DNA of 64,000 nt from Microcaldota archaeon (GTDB lineage Archaea > Micrarchaeota > Micrarchaeia > Micrarchaeales > Micrarchaeaceae). A program made the position numbers and the translations under genes. The notes under the pieces are model-generated. The model was not told the origin of the DNA. It saw only the letters and a program-made list of their open reading frames with translations, and ran no database searches. Of this stretch, positions 7,605-15,928 are shown piece by piece; the first letter of the stretch is position 1; each line of letters begins with the position of its first letter. The DNA lies in assembly GCA_021797575.1 (NCBI GenBank), contig JAJZZN010000003.1, positions 1 through 64,000 on the forward strand. Direction: 5' to 3'.

Positions 7605-7620
7605 AAAAACATATATAAAG
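7605..7620 (-). promoter_or_regulatory. TATA promoter for L7Ae-S28e-L24e
   Basis: On the minus strand CTTTATATATG lies about 70 bases ahead of the L7Ae start, in the gap after the EF-2 stop. The expected transcript start, about 25 bases downstream, leaves a leader of roughly 50 bases. Confidence 0.45.
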
Positions 7621-7650
7621 CTAATGCAATCCCGATTAACGGAAGCAAGC

Positions 7651-9843
7651 TCAGTCGAGGAACTGCTCTGGCTTCGGCGGCTCGACCGGCAGCCCCTTCC
7701 TCGTCCTTATGTCCCTCACGACTTTCGGCTGGAGGTCCTTCGGCAGCTTCTCGTATCCTGCGAACTCCTCGTACCATATCGCCCTGCCTTGGGTCAGGCT
7801 TCTCAAGTCGTTCGAGAATCCCTTTATCACTTCTGCGAAAGGCATCTTCGCGTGCACAGTGACGAGCTCCCTGTCCTGCTCTATATCCAGTATCTGGCCG
7901 CGCTTGCCCTGCAGGAATGAAACCACGTCAGACAGCGTGTCCTGCGGTATGTTTATCATGAATTTCTGCTTCGGCTCGAGAAGCACAACGCCTGCAGTCA
8001 GCATTGCAGCATATATTGCGTTCCTGACTGCCGGTATTATCTGCGCCGGCCCCCTGTGCACCGGGTCCTCGTGTATAGTCGCATCGACGATGCTGACCAT
8101 CACTCCGGATACCTTCTCCCTCGCCAGCGGACCGTCCCTGGCGGCGTTGTTGAACGCCTCTATTGCGAGCTCCATCACTTCATTGAGATACTGCACGCCG
8201 TGCGTAGCGTCGACGAAAAGGTTGTGGTTGTTTATCTGCACAACGTTCTTGGCGGTCTGCCTGTCCAGGCCGGCCTTTATCATAAGGTCTATCACGGCCT
8301 GCCCCTTCGGCTTGCCGTTCTTTATGCCTTCATCTTCGAGCGCATCCTGCACCGCCTGCGGCACAGGCCCTACCGTTATGTAGAACTTTGAATGCTTGTT
8401 GGGCGATTTCCCTATCACAGGCCCGGCGCCATTCTCTATTGTCTCGGTATAGACCACTATCGGCTCGCTCGTTATTATAGGTATCTTGAAGTCGTCTTTG
8501 AGCCTTGTCTCCTTTATCTCCAGGTGCAGCTCTCCCATGCCGCTTATCAGGTGCTCTCCTGTCTCCTGGTTTATCTCTACAACCATCGTCGGATCTTCCT
8601 TCTGCATTATCCTGAGCGCCTCTATGAGCTTTGTCGTGTCCTTCGGATCCTTGGGCTCTATCGCCTTAGTAACTACCGGCTTCGAGTAGTGCACAATCTG
8701 CTCAAACGGCTCGATATCGCCCTCGCTCAATGTGTCTCCAACAGTAGGGTCGCTAAGCCCTACCAATGCAGCTATGTTTCCTGCTGGAATGTCATCTACT
8801 ATGACTTTGTCCGGCCCCATGTAAAGCGCCACCTGCTGTACGCGCTGCTTTTCTATCTTGCCTGACATCTTGAGCTCCATGCCTTTCCTGACGGTACCTG
8901 AGAAGACCCTGCATATTGCGACTTCGCCGCTGTGCGGGTCGTACATTATCTTTATTATAACGGCGTTGACACGCGCCTTTGCATCAGTTGCCAGCATCGC
9001 CTTGCCGTCTTCGCTCTCTAGGTTGCCATGCCATATCTGCGACAGCCTGTACTTCTGTGCCTCTTCTGGGCTGGGCAGGTGCTTTATTATCATCGGAAGA
9101 ATGGCGTCCTCTATAGGCGCTATCTGTTCGAGCTTCTCCTGGTTGCCCGCCGCGGTATACTCAAAGACGTCCTTGAACGAAACCTTCTTCTGCTTCATCA
9201 CGTCTACCGATACCGCCCACCTCTTCATCGCTGAGCCGAAGCATACGCTCCCGTTCTCAACGCTGACCTTCCACTTCTCCGCGTATTCGACTGGGGCATA
9301 GTTCTCTATGAGCCTGTTTATGCTGTTTATGAGCTCTAGTAGCCGCTCCTGCGTCTGTTCCGGCGTTAGCCTGAGTTCGTTGAGCAGCCTGTCAACCTTG
9401 TTGACGAATAGAACAGGCCTGGCCTTCTCTTTCATCGCCTGCCTTAACACTGTTTCTGTCTGGGGCATGACTCCTTCTACAGGGTCAACCACCAGCACGA
9501 CTCCGTCCACTGCCCTCATGGCCCTTGTCACGTCGCCTCCGAAGTCTACGTGCCCTGGCGTGTCAATCAGGTTTATTATGTAATCCTTGTCCTCGAAGTT
9601 GAAGCCCAACGATATATAGGCAGATTTTACCGTCATCCTCCTCTCCTTCTCAACCTCCTCGTAGTTTGTGTACAGGAGGTCGCCAGCCGATGCCCTGGGT
9701 ATAAGGCCTGCCTTGGCGAGAAGCGAGTCCGTAAGGGTGGTCTTGCCGTGGTGCACATGAGCAATTATAGCTATGTTCCTTATCATAGATATATTGTTCA
9801 TTATCTTCGTAATTTCCTCTACAACATACTCTTTCCTTACCAT
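7651..9843 (-). CDS. fusA: Translation elongation factor EF-2
   Basis: 730 residues, the usual archaeal EF-2 length. EF-2 is the GTPase that drives tRNA-mRNA translocation. G3 DTPGHVDF, G4 VNKVDR and the switch region ERRMTVKSAYISL are normal. The C-terminal HRGPAQIIPAVR loop carries the His expected to become diphthamide. The G1 loop reads AHVHHGKTT, not AHVDHGKTT: the codon at 9751-9753 encodes His31 where Asp is almost invariant. The rest of the protein looks intact and well conserved, so this is unlikely to be a decayed gene. It follows S7 by about 24 bases in the S12-S7-EF2 order typical of archaea. Confidence 0.96.
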   Translation of the reverse strand: MVRKEYVVEEITKIMNNISMIRNIAIIAHVHHGKTTLTDSLLAKAGLIPRASAGDLLYTNYEEVEKERRMTVKSAYISLGFNFEDKDYIINLIDTPGHVDFGGDVTRAMRAVDGVVLVVDPVEGVMPQTETVLRQAMKEKARPVLFVNKVDRLLNELRLTPEQTQERLLELINSINRLIENYAPVEYAEKWKVSVENGSVCFGSAMKRWAVSVDVMKQKKVSFKDVFEYTAAGNQEKLEQIAPIEDAILPMIIKHLPSPEEAQKYRLSQIWHGNLESEDGKAMLATDAKARVNAVIIKIMYDPHSGEVAICRVFSGTVRKGMELKMSGKIEKQRVQQVALYMGPDKVIVDDIPAGNIAALVGLSDPTVGDTLSEGDIEPFEQIVHYSKPVVTKAIEPKDPKDTTKLIEALRIMQKEDPTMVVEINQETGEHLISGMGELHLEIKETRLKDDFKIPIITSEPIVVYTETIENGAGPVIGKSPNKHSKFYITVGPVPQAVQDALEDEGIKNGKPKGQAVIDLMIKAGLDRQTAKNVVQINNHNLFVDATHGVQYLNEVMELAIEAFNNAARDGPLAREKVSGVMVSIVDATIHEDPVHRGPAQIIPAVRNAIYAAMLTAGVVLLEPKQKFMINIPQDTLSDVVSFLQGKRGQILDIEQDRELVTVHAKMPFAEVIKGFSNDLRSLTQGRAIWYEEFAGYEKLPKDLQPKVVRDIRTRKGLPVEPPKPEQFLD

Positions 9844-9867
9844 TATAACACGCCTTTTATTTCAGCC

Positions 9868-10647
9868 TTACTTCGCACTCCTTGCCATGCGCTCTATTTC
9901 GTTCTTGCGCTTTATGGAATAGCTGTTAGGGTCGTTCTTAGAAGCGAGAACCAGCTCGTTAGCGAGGGCGTCAACTATTGTCCTCTTCTTCTTGAATGCG
10001 TCGAGTATCGAAGCCATGGCTATGTTCCTGAGCGATATGTCGAGCCTGCGGCTTGCGCTCACGTCAACCGCGACATTCGACACTATGCCTCCATAACGAA
10101 CCCTTGTAGTGTCGTCTATCGGAGCGCTGTTTTCCAGTGCTTCTACAAGCACCTGCAGGGGGTTCTGACCTGTGCGCTTGTTCACCTGCGCGAACGCATC
10201 CTCAAGTATGTGCATTACCTTTATCTTCTTGCCCTGCAGCCTTCCCTCTGTCCTTATGGTCTTGCCTCCGACCTTGCCTCCTGTCCCTCCCCTCATCAGG
10301 GAGTTTTCAAGCCTTTCTACGATGTTTATGTTGGTCTTGGAGAACATCTTCTGGCTGTCCCTCCTGAAGCTCGTAGGGTACTCCAACGGCTTCAGGTTTA
10401 TGTAGTTCTGCAGGCTCAGGTCCTCTATCTTAACATCATAGCTGTATTTGCCGAACAGCAGCCTCTCATGGCTGTCTATCGTCGGTATGTTGCCTTTTAT
10501 AGTAGAAGCCTTGGCCGGTTTTGCTGCAGCTTTGGTCGTGCGCCTGCGCGGTTTCTTTACTGGCTCTTGCACTGCCGCCGCTTTATCGGTAGCTGCGTCT
10601 GTTTTGTCTTTTGTGACGTCCTGTGCTTCGTTCGTTTCAGCTGCCAT
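9868..10647 (-). CDS. rps7: Ribosomal protein S7
   Basis: About 259 residues. The core (from about residue 60) has LRNIAM and related S7 sequence, including NALEN-like EALENSAPIDDTTRVRYGGI and a C-terminal KRKNEIERMARSAK. S7 nucleates the head of the 30S subunit. The first 55 residues are an Ala/Lys/Thr-rich extension not found in most S7 proteins. The ATG at 10647 is preferred over the TTG at 10653. It starts 7 bases after the S12 stop. Confidence 0.94.
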   Translation of the reverse strand: MAAETNEAQDVTKDKTDAATDKAAAVQEPVKKPRRRTTKAAAKPAKASTIKGNIPTIDSHERLLFGKYSYDVKIEDLSLQNYINLKPLEYPTSFRRDSQKMFSKTNINIVERLENSLMRGGTGGKVGGKTIRTEGRLQGKKIKVMHILEDAFAQVNKRTGQNPLQVLVEALENSAPIDDTTRVRYGGIVSNVAVDVSASRRLDISLRNIAMASILDAFKKKRTIVDALANELVLASKNDPNSYSIKRKNEIERMARSAK

Positions 10648-10653
10648 AATCAA

Positions 10654-11082
10654 TCATCTCTTGGGCTTGTCAACCACACCTCTTCTGACTAGGTCAAGGT
10701 CTGCGCCGTTTATCTCAGACACCTTGTACTTCATGCCGGGTATGCATCCCATCTGCCCTCTCTGCGATCCGCCTAAGCCTTCTATGGTGACTTCGTCGTG
10801 CTCATCTATGAAGTTTATCGATCCGTCTCCGGGAACGAACGCACCTACTACCTTGTTGTTCTTTATGAGCTGCACGCGCACGCACTTTATGTGGCCAGAG
10901 TGCGGCTGCTTCTGCTCTACTATGAACTTCTGCAGAACAAGGCCGGTTGCCCTTGGAACTGTTCCCATCGGGTCGTACTTGTCCTTGAGCTTGAACATCT
11001 TCCTCTTTTCCCACTTCTTCAGAAGCCTCTGCTTCTTCCTCTGCCTGAGCAGCTTTCTCGCGGCGAATTCTCCATTTGGCAT
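10654..11082 (-). CDS. rps12: Ribosomal protein S12 with altered PNSA loop
   Basis: 142 residues, archaeal uS12 length. Matching landmarks are RATGLVLQKF, KCVRVQLIKN, GDGSINFIDEHDEVTIEGLG and the closing PGMKYKV. S12 lines the decoding centre. The nearly universal PNSAIRK loop reads PHSGHIK here (P60-K66, coded by 10894-10905 and flanking bases): Asn to His, Ala to Gly and Ile-Arg to His-Ile. The ATG follows GAGTGAT at good spacing. The gene sits between L30e and S7; NusA, usually between L30e and S12, is absent. Confidence 0.95.
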   Translation of the reverse strand: MPNGEFAARKLLRQRKKQRLLKKWEKRKMFKLKDKYDPMGTVPRATGLVLQKFIVEQKQPHSGHIKCVRVQLIKNNKVVGAFVPGDGSINFIDEHDEVTIEGLGGSQRGQMGCIPGMKYKVSEINGADLDLVRRGVVDKPKR

Positions 11083-11092
11083 AAAATATCAC

Positions 11093-11398
11093 TCACTCTT
11101 TATTAACCGATTCAAGTATCTTCGAGTTGCCCGGCTCAATGACCGAAAGGAAAGCAACCGGGAAAGGCTTTCCGCACACTGCACCTAGCTCTACGGCATT
11201 GCCTTCAAACTTCACTACCTTTATGCCCGCAAGCGACGCCACATGCTCTATATCAAGCTTGTTGTCCTTGTTGTTAATGGAAGCCATGACAATGAGCTTC
11301 GATTTGCTGTTGCGTACGGACTTGGCTACGCTGCGAATGCCTAGCGCGGTGTTGCCGCTTTCGACAGCTAGCCGTATGTCATTAGTTATGTCAGCCAT
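11093..11398 (-). CDS. rpl30e: Ribosomal protein L30e
   Basis: About 101 residues from the ATG at 11398 (another in-frame ATG is at 11407). The L30e/L7Ae fold is seen in ITNDIRLAVESGNTALGIRS and AGIKVVKFEGNAVELGAVCG. It is a large-subunit protein and heads the L30e-S12-S7-EF2 string. In most archaea RNA polymerase genes precede it; here they are absent. Confidence 0.92.
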   Translation of the reverse strand: MADITNDIRLAVESGNTALGIRSVAKSVRNSKSKLIVMASINNKDNKLDIEHVASLAGIKVVKFEGNAVELGAVCGKPFPVAFLSVIEPGNSKILESVNKE

Positions 11399-11465
11399 AA
11401 AAACCATCAGGAATATCAGAACCGAAAAAGCGGTCTAGAAATGCACTCTATAATTTCTATAAAGA

Positions 11466-11484
11466 AAGATATATAAGTATTGCT
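11466..11484 (-). promoter_or_regulatory. TATA promoter for L30e-S12-S7-EF2
   Basis: The minus strand reads ACTTATATATC about 70-80 bases ahead of the L30e start, in a 120-base gap with no gene. A transcript starting about 25 bases further on would have a leader of roughly 50 bases. Confidence 0.45.
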
Positions 11485-11529
11485 ACGGAAAGCGGCACAT
11501 CCGCCGATACCCCCTAGCCCCCCTGCGGT

Positions 11530-11967
11530 TCAGTACCTCCTTATGCCTATCCCCAGCTCCGCCTTAATGTCCTTGCCTGCCTTGCGCATCTCACTGCCCG
11601 AGGCGTTAGGCTTGTAGTACCTTGCATAAAGATCCTCTATGCCGTTGCTATCGCCAAGCATTGTGCGCTTGTATATGAGCGATAACAGGCTGGTCCCGGC
11701 GGAGTACCACGAGTATAAAACCAAGAGCTTGACTGCCTTCATTGCAGTCTCCTCGCCGAGCGTGTTCCTCCAGAAAGGTATTAGGTTTTTGTATTTATCA
11801 TAGAGCAGGTCGTTATACCTCCATATGGGCATCGACAAGAACTTGGAGAAAATGCTCTTTTCAGACTCCTTCCACACGCTCATCCTTGCCTCATCATAGA
11901 AATCCGCGCTCTCCTTTAAAGTATGTATTTTTTCCTTTAACCTGGTGAAGATGGTAGCATCTCGCAT
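11530..11967 (-). CDS. Unknown helical protein
   Basis: About 145 residues, mostly alpha-helical in appearance, with many Lys, Glu, Tyr and Trp and no metal motif; one moderately hydrophobic stretch lies near AMKAVKLLVLYSWYSAGTSL. The longest frame opens with a TTG at 12015, but that lies in a TATA-like tract (ATATATATTT). The ATG at 11967, about 45 bases downstream of that tract, is the better start. It follows the nucleotidyltransferase-like gene on the same strand but probably has its own promoter. No family recognised. Confidence 0.55.
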   Translation of the reverse strand: MRDATIFTRLKEKIHTLKESADFYDEARMSVWKESEKSIFSKFLSMPIWRYNDLLYDKYKNLIPFWRNTLGEETAMKAVKLLVLYSWYSAGTSLLSLIYKRTMLGDSNGIEDLYARYYKPNASGSEMRKAGKDIKAELGIGIRRY

Positions 11968-12048
11968 GTTGTCATTCGTATCCAAGAAATCACCATAAAC
12001 GAAGCGGCTCTCCAAATATATATTGTTTACGTTTGCGGCTTCGTCAAG

Positions 12049-12912
12049 TCACTGCGCTTTCGGTTTCTTTGGCAATACGGACAACTTGCCCTCCTTAATT
12101 AGCTTCTCCCTCTCATCTGCGCGTATGCGCCTCGCCATTTCAATAGCCAACTTTTTCGACCTTGCTGAAGGCATTCCAGCCGCTTCTATGCCTACACAAG
12201 TGCGAAGCACATACTTTTCGTAATACAGGCCCAAGCCCCTATAATCTGTAGATAGCAGAATAAAGCTGAACATTTGGGCATTGGAGCCGCTGGCCCTCTT
12301 TATTGTACGCTCGTTGAAATCGACCAGGTTGGCTCCAAAATTCCCCTTTGCGCTAGCTATTGCATGTTTGATGTCCTCCTTTAAACTATGCAGCTGTTCT
12401 GGGCTGTCATGCCTCTTATCCTTCAGCAATATTATGTCTATGTCATCATGTCTTGACGGATAACCATTCCTGTCGAAGTAGGAACCCCGGCCAACTGCAG
12501 CGTCTATCAGCCCTTTCGAATGCATTTCGGAAAGTGTTGCAGTGATCTGTCCCAGCTTAATATTCAGCTGCGCCTTCCTTCGCAACGCCAATAACTTCTC
12601 TTCCTCCAACCGTGCCTCCGCTGCACGTCTCTCCGACGGTTTTGCAACTACTATTATGTCGCTCTTCAATGAATCATAAATCCATTGCTCGTAGGGCCTC
12701 GGGTGCGTGGCAAGCACAAGCGTATCGCCTGAAGTAAAACTAATATCTGAAGAGCCACGAGCCAGCGCAGGTGTGGACAGCGGATACTCTCTTCGCATCA
12801 AGCCTGCCAGCCAAACCCTCCTCTGATTTTTTGTTACCCATTTGGCCTCGCTCTCGCTAGGTGCAACGGGTATGCTGTCTGCAATCCAGTTTATGCCCTT
12901 AACTACTCTCAT
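12049..12912 (-). CDS. Nucleotidyltransferase-like protein
   Basis: 287 residues. Around residues 139-160 the sequence GRGSYFDRNG...HDDIDIILL resembles the GS-x(n)-DxD metal-binding core of polymerase-beta-type nucleotidyltransferases, with a longer spacer between GS and DID than usual. A charged coiled stretch (about 93-120) precedes it, and the C-terminus is Lys/Arg-rich. Such enzymes move NMP groups to RNA, proteins or small molecules; the substrate here is unknown. It is not next to a HEPN gene, so the usual toxin-antitoxin pairing is not seen. Confidence 0.5.
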   Translation of the reverse strand: MRVVKGINWIADSIPVAPSESEAKWVTKNQRRVWLAGLMRREYPLSTPALARGSSDISFTSGDTLVLATHPRPYEQWIYDSLKSDIIVVAKPSERRAAEARLEEEKLLALRRKAQLNIKLGQITATLSEMHSKGLIDAAVGRGSYFDRNGYPSRHDDIDIILLKDKRHDSPEQLHSLKEDIKHAIASAKGNFGANLVDFNERTIKRASGSNAQMFSFILLSTDYRGLGLYYEKYVLRTCVGIEAAGMPSARSKKLAIEMARRIRADEREKLIKEGKLSVLPKKPKAQ

Positions 12913-12967
12913 ATAATCATATAAATAATTAGGAAATATATATACGCAGCCAGACTGCCGGACTGGA

Positions 12968-14464
12968 TCAAGCCCTTTTTATGACCTCGCCGTTACCAGT
13001 ATCCTCTACCTCTATCCGATACTCATCCTTAAGCCTCCTCCTTATTTCGTCAGCCAATGCGTAATTGCCATTCTTCCTAGCCTCCTTCCTGAGCTTTATT
13101 AGCTTTTCCACTACAGGATCAAGCTTGCCCTTGGCCATGTCTGCAAACTCGTCGAGCTTGAGGCCCAGCACGCGGTCGAACGATAGCAGAGCCTTGAGCA
13201 CTGTCTTAGCACTCCTCTTAGAAAGCCCCCTCCTGTCTATGAGCTTATTCACAGTGTTTACCATCGTGAAAACAGCCTTTAATGCTTCGGGCATGTTGAG
13301 GTCTGTGTTTATGGATCTGACGAATGAGTCCTTCGCTTCCTCTATAGCGCGCTTCGCTTCTTTGTCATCCGGCTTCATGCTCTCTGCATTGCTGAGCCTT
13401 GTTATAAAATCGGACAGCCTCTTCACAGCGCCTCTTGCGCCCTCAAGGGATTTGTCAGTTATGTTAGGCTGGCTCCTGTAATGCACCGAAATGAGCAGGT
13501 ACCTTATGTCCCTCCATGCATATCCTTTCTTCAGCAGATCGTCGAGTGTGAAGAAATTACCAGCGGATTTCGCCATCTTCTTCCCGTCTACGAGGACGAA
13601 CTCGTTGTGCATCCAGTAATTCACGAACTTCTTGCCTGTAGCGCCTTCGCTCTGCGCTATCTCGTTTGTGTGGTGTATCGGTATGTGGTCCACCCCGCCA
13701 GTATGTATATCGAAGGTCTCGCCAAGGTATTTCATCGACATAGCCGAGCATTCTATGTGCCATCCAGGGAACCCTACTCCCCACGGACTGTCCCACTCCA
13801 TCTGCCTCTTCACATCCTTCGGCGAGAATTTCCACAGTGCGAAATCCGTCACGTGCCTTTTGCCCGGAACCGTCTCAACACGTTCGCCGAATATCAGGTA
13901 ATGGTTCAGCTGATCGAAATTCATGCCTGTCAGCGCACCATAGTCCTTGAACTTTGAGCTGTCATAATATATGCCGTCGTCTATCTTATAGGTGTATCCC
14001 TTCCGCTCAAGCTCGCCCACAAGGCTTATCATCTCATTGATGTGCTCTGTTGCCCTGGGAGACACTGCAGGCCGCAGGCAATTAAGCGTATCGCAATACC
14101 TGAAAAACGCATCCTCATAAAATTTTGCAATTTCATATGCAGTTTTGTGCTCCTTCTGCGCCTCTCTCTCCATCTTGTCCTCACCGGCATCGGCTTGGCT
14201 TGTCAGATGTCCAACATCGGTTATGTTCCTTACGCTTATTACCTTGTACTTATTGTATTCCAAGGTCCTGCGCAGCAGGTCTACAAAAATATATGCGAAC
14301 ATATTACCCATGTGCGGGTAGCTGTACACTGTGGGTCCGCAAGAGTACATGCGCACCACACCCTTTTCTATAGGTACAAACTTTTCGAGCTTCCTGTCCA
14401 TGGTGTTGAAAAGCAGTATCCTGCTCTTTGACCCTTTTGTGGCGGGGTTGCTTTTTGCTGTCAT
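12968..14464 (-). CDS. cysS: Cysteinyl-tRNA synthetase
   Basis: A class I aminoacyl-tRNA synthetase that charges tRNA-Cys. Visible landmarks are MYSCGPTVYSYPHMGN (the HIGH motif, here HMGN), the zinc-site region GWHIECSAMSMKYLG and HTGGVDHIPIHHTNE, and GKKMAKSAGN (KMSKS motif). The C-terminal helical domain is complete. The 498-residue length is normal, with a 15-residue basic N-terminal extension. The membrane protein gene follows 155 bases or less downstream on the same strand. Confidence 0.96.
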   Translation of the reverse strand: MTAKSNPATKGSKSRILLFNTMDRKLEKFVPIEKGVVRMYSCGPTVYSYPHMGNMFAYIFVDLLRRTLEYNKYKVISVRNITDVGHLTSQADAGEDKMEREAQKEHKTAYEIAKFYEDAFFRYCDTLNCLRPAVSPRATEHINEMISLVGELERKGYTYKIDDGIYYDSSKFKDYGALTGMNFDQLNHYLIFGERVETVPGKRHVTDFALWKFSPKDVKRQMEWDSPWGVGFPGWHIECSAMSMKYLGETFDIHTGGVDHIPIHHTNEIAQSEGATGKKFVNYWMHNEFVLVDGKKMAKSAGNFFTLDDLLKKGYAWRDIRYLLISVHYRSQPNITDKSLEGARGAVKRLSDFITRLSNAESMKPDDKEAKRAIEEAKDSFVRSINTDLNMPEALKAVFTMVNTVNKLIDRRGLSKRSAKTVLKALLSFDRVLGLKLDEFADMAKGKLDPVVEKLIKLRKEARKNGNYALADEIRRRLKDEYRIEVEDTGNGEVIKRA

Positions 14465-14476
14465 ATTAACACTGCA

Positions 14477-14812
14477 TCAATACTCGTGGAGCTTCTTCAT
14501 GATCTCCTCGAATTCCTTTTTGCTTATGTCCCCCCTGGCATATCTCTCCTTGGCTATCCATTCGGCTCTCTCTTCCCTGTACCAGGTCCTCCCGTGCCTA
14601 CCGAATCCGAATATCCAACGGAAAAACAGCACCAGCAGCATTATCCAGAAGAACATCCAGAATATTCCGAGGGCTCCTATAAAGGGCGCGAAGCCTATCA
14701 TGAAAACAGAATAATGGAAGAATATTACTGCCACAAATACCACTATCGCCAAAGCGACAAGCACCAAGAAGATCATCATAGTGGGCATATCCACATTTTC
14801 GTGAGAGACCAT
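14477..14812 (-). CDS. Small membrane protein with SHOCT domain
   Basis: About 111 residues. Three hydrophobic segments fill residues 12-70 and are followed by a basic linker. The C-terminal 30 residues, YARGDISKKEFEEIMKKL, match the SHOCT (short C-terminal) domain often found on small membrane proteins. The start is the ATG at 14812; a TTG lies 3 bases upstream. It begins 60-70 bases after the signal peptidase gene ends. Function is unknown. Confidence 0.7.
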   Translation of the reverse strand: MVSHENVDMPTMMIFLVLVALAIVVFVAVIFFHYSVFMIGFAPFIGALGIFWMFFWIMLLVLFFRWIFGFGRHGRTWYREERAEWIAKERYARGDISKKEFEEIMKKLHEY

Positions 14813-14874
14813 CAAATCATCAATAACTTTGCACTACAATACTATAAAATATATGTGCTAAGCCTTATACTGCG

Positions 14875-15924
14875 TTAATGCTGCACGACTGAGTTGCACC
14901 CTGCAGGCTGTGCAATGCCCCCGCTGAACATCAGCTTGATATAGCCGAGATACGGCACGCTTGCTATGACCCTGCCAGATACGTGGCTCTGGTTTATCGG
15001 ATAGTTGCCGTACTGCATGTCCAGTCCGGGATTGTTGTCCCCCTTGGTCAGTGCATAGTAGCTTCCAGATACATTGAGCACTGCATACACCCTGTGCACC
15101 ACGTAGGCGTCTCCAAGCTTGTAGAAGTAATCGCTTGGGAGTGTCTTATAGACTATTATGGTGTTGTTTGCATCGCCATATACGCTATGGCCCAGCACGT
15201 CTATGCCTGTTGTATAAGCTTCGCTCTCAATCGTTCCGTTGCTGAATTTCATCGCCCTGCTTCCGCAGTAATACCTTACAAGGTTGTTATTCTGATAACC
15301 AGCGGGTATCGGATAATATCTGCCGTCGAAGAACTTGAAAAGCCCGATATTCCAGCCTCCATGCACTATCTGGCTGATCTGCATGCCGCTGCTTGTGTTC
15401 GTGTAGGCCATGCACACCAGGTTCTCGGAGCCGAAATTGCTCTCCATAGGGTTAAACTCCTCGCGCGTCACGTTTATTATCGGCGCATGGACATTGCTGA
15501 GGTTGAAGCCCTGCAGCACTATCAGGTCGCCTCTCTGCAATACTGGAAGCATGCTGCAGCTTGGCACCACGTCTATCGGATCATTGGTAGCCAGGAAGAA
15601 TCTCAAAGCGAACCATATGAGCACTACTATTGCTATCGCAATAATTATCTCTATGAGGTTCCTCTTCAGCCCCTCGTCCTTTACGCTGTAGGTAAACTCC
15701 ATCACTATTATTACTACTATTGTGAAGGCAGCAAGTGTTCCGAATATTATCGATAGCCGGCTCCCTTGCTCAGCCACATAGAGCGCGATCAGGACCAAGA
15801 AGATTACATAGAGCGGCCATGTGGTTATACCTTTCTTTCTATCAACGGGTTTCGCGATTGGATGATCCTGCGTGCCTCTCCCTCTATTCGGCACATGCTT
15901 GGATCTGCTGGTCTTCCTTGCCAT
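14875..15924 (-). CDS. Type I signal peptidase (archaeal S26B type)
   Basis: Signal peptidases cut signal peptides from exported proteins at the outer face of the membrane. The catalytic box PSCSMLPVLQRGDLIV supplies Ser124, and VVHRVY supplies the His that archaeal and ER-type enzymes use in place of Lys. TKGDNNPGLD is the third conserved box. Three hydrophobic segments (about 36-50, 57-77 and 90-112) precede the catalytic domain, more than the single anchor of many archaeal enzymes. At 349 residues it is long for the family. The gene starts 4 bases after the SMC stop. Confidence 0.85.
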   Translation of the reverse strand: MARKTSRSKHVPNRGRGTQDHPIAKPVDRKKGITTWPLYVIFLVLIALYVAEQGSRLSIIFGTLAAFTIVVIIVMEFTYSVKDEGLKRNLIEIIIAIAIVVLIWFALRFFLATNDPIDVVPSCSMLPVLQRGDLIVLQGFNLSNVHAPIINVTREEFNPMESNFGSENLVCMAYTNTSSGMQISQIVHGGWNIGLFKFFDGRYYPIPAGYQNNNLVRYYCGSRAMKFSNGTIESEAYTTGIDVLGHSVYGDANNTIIVYKTLPSDYFYKLGDAYVVHRVYAVLNVSGSYYALTKGDNNPGLDMQYGNYPINQSHVSGRVIASVPYLGYIKLMFSGGIAQPAGCNSVVQH

Positions 15925-15928
15925 ATGA

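Noticed and set aside
9550-10692. 380-codon plus-strand frame over S7 and EF-2
   Set aside because: It is the complementary shadow of two certain genes on the other strand and has an odd Leu/Tyr/Val/His-rich composition without any domain.
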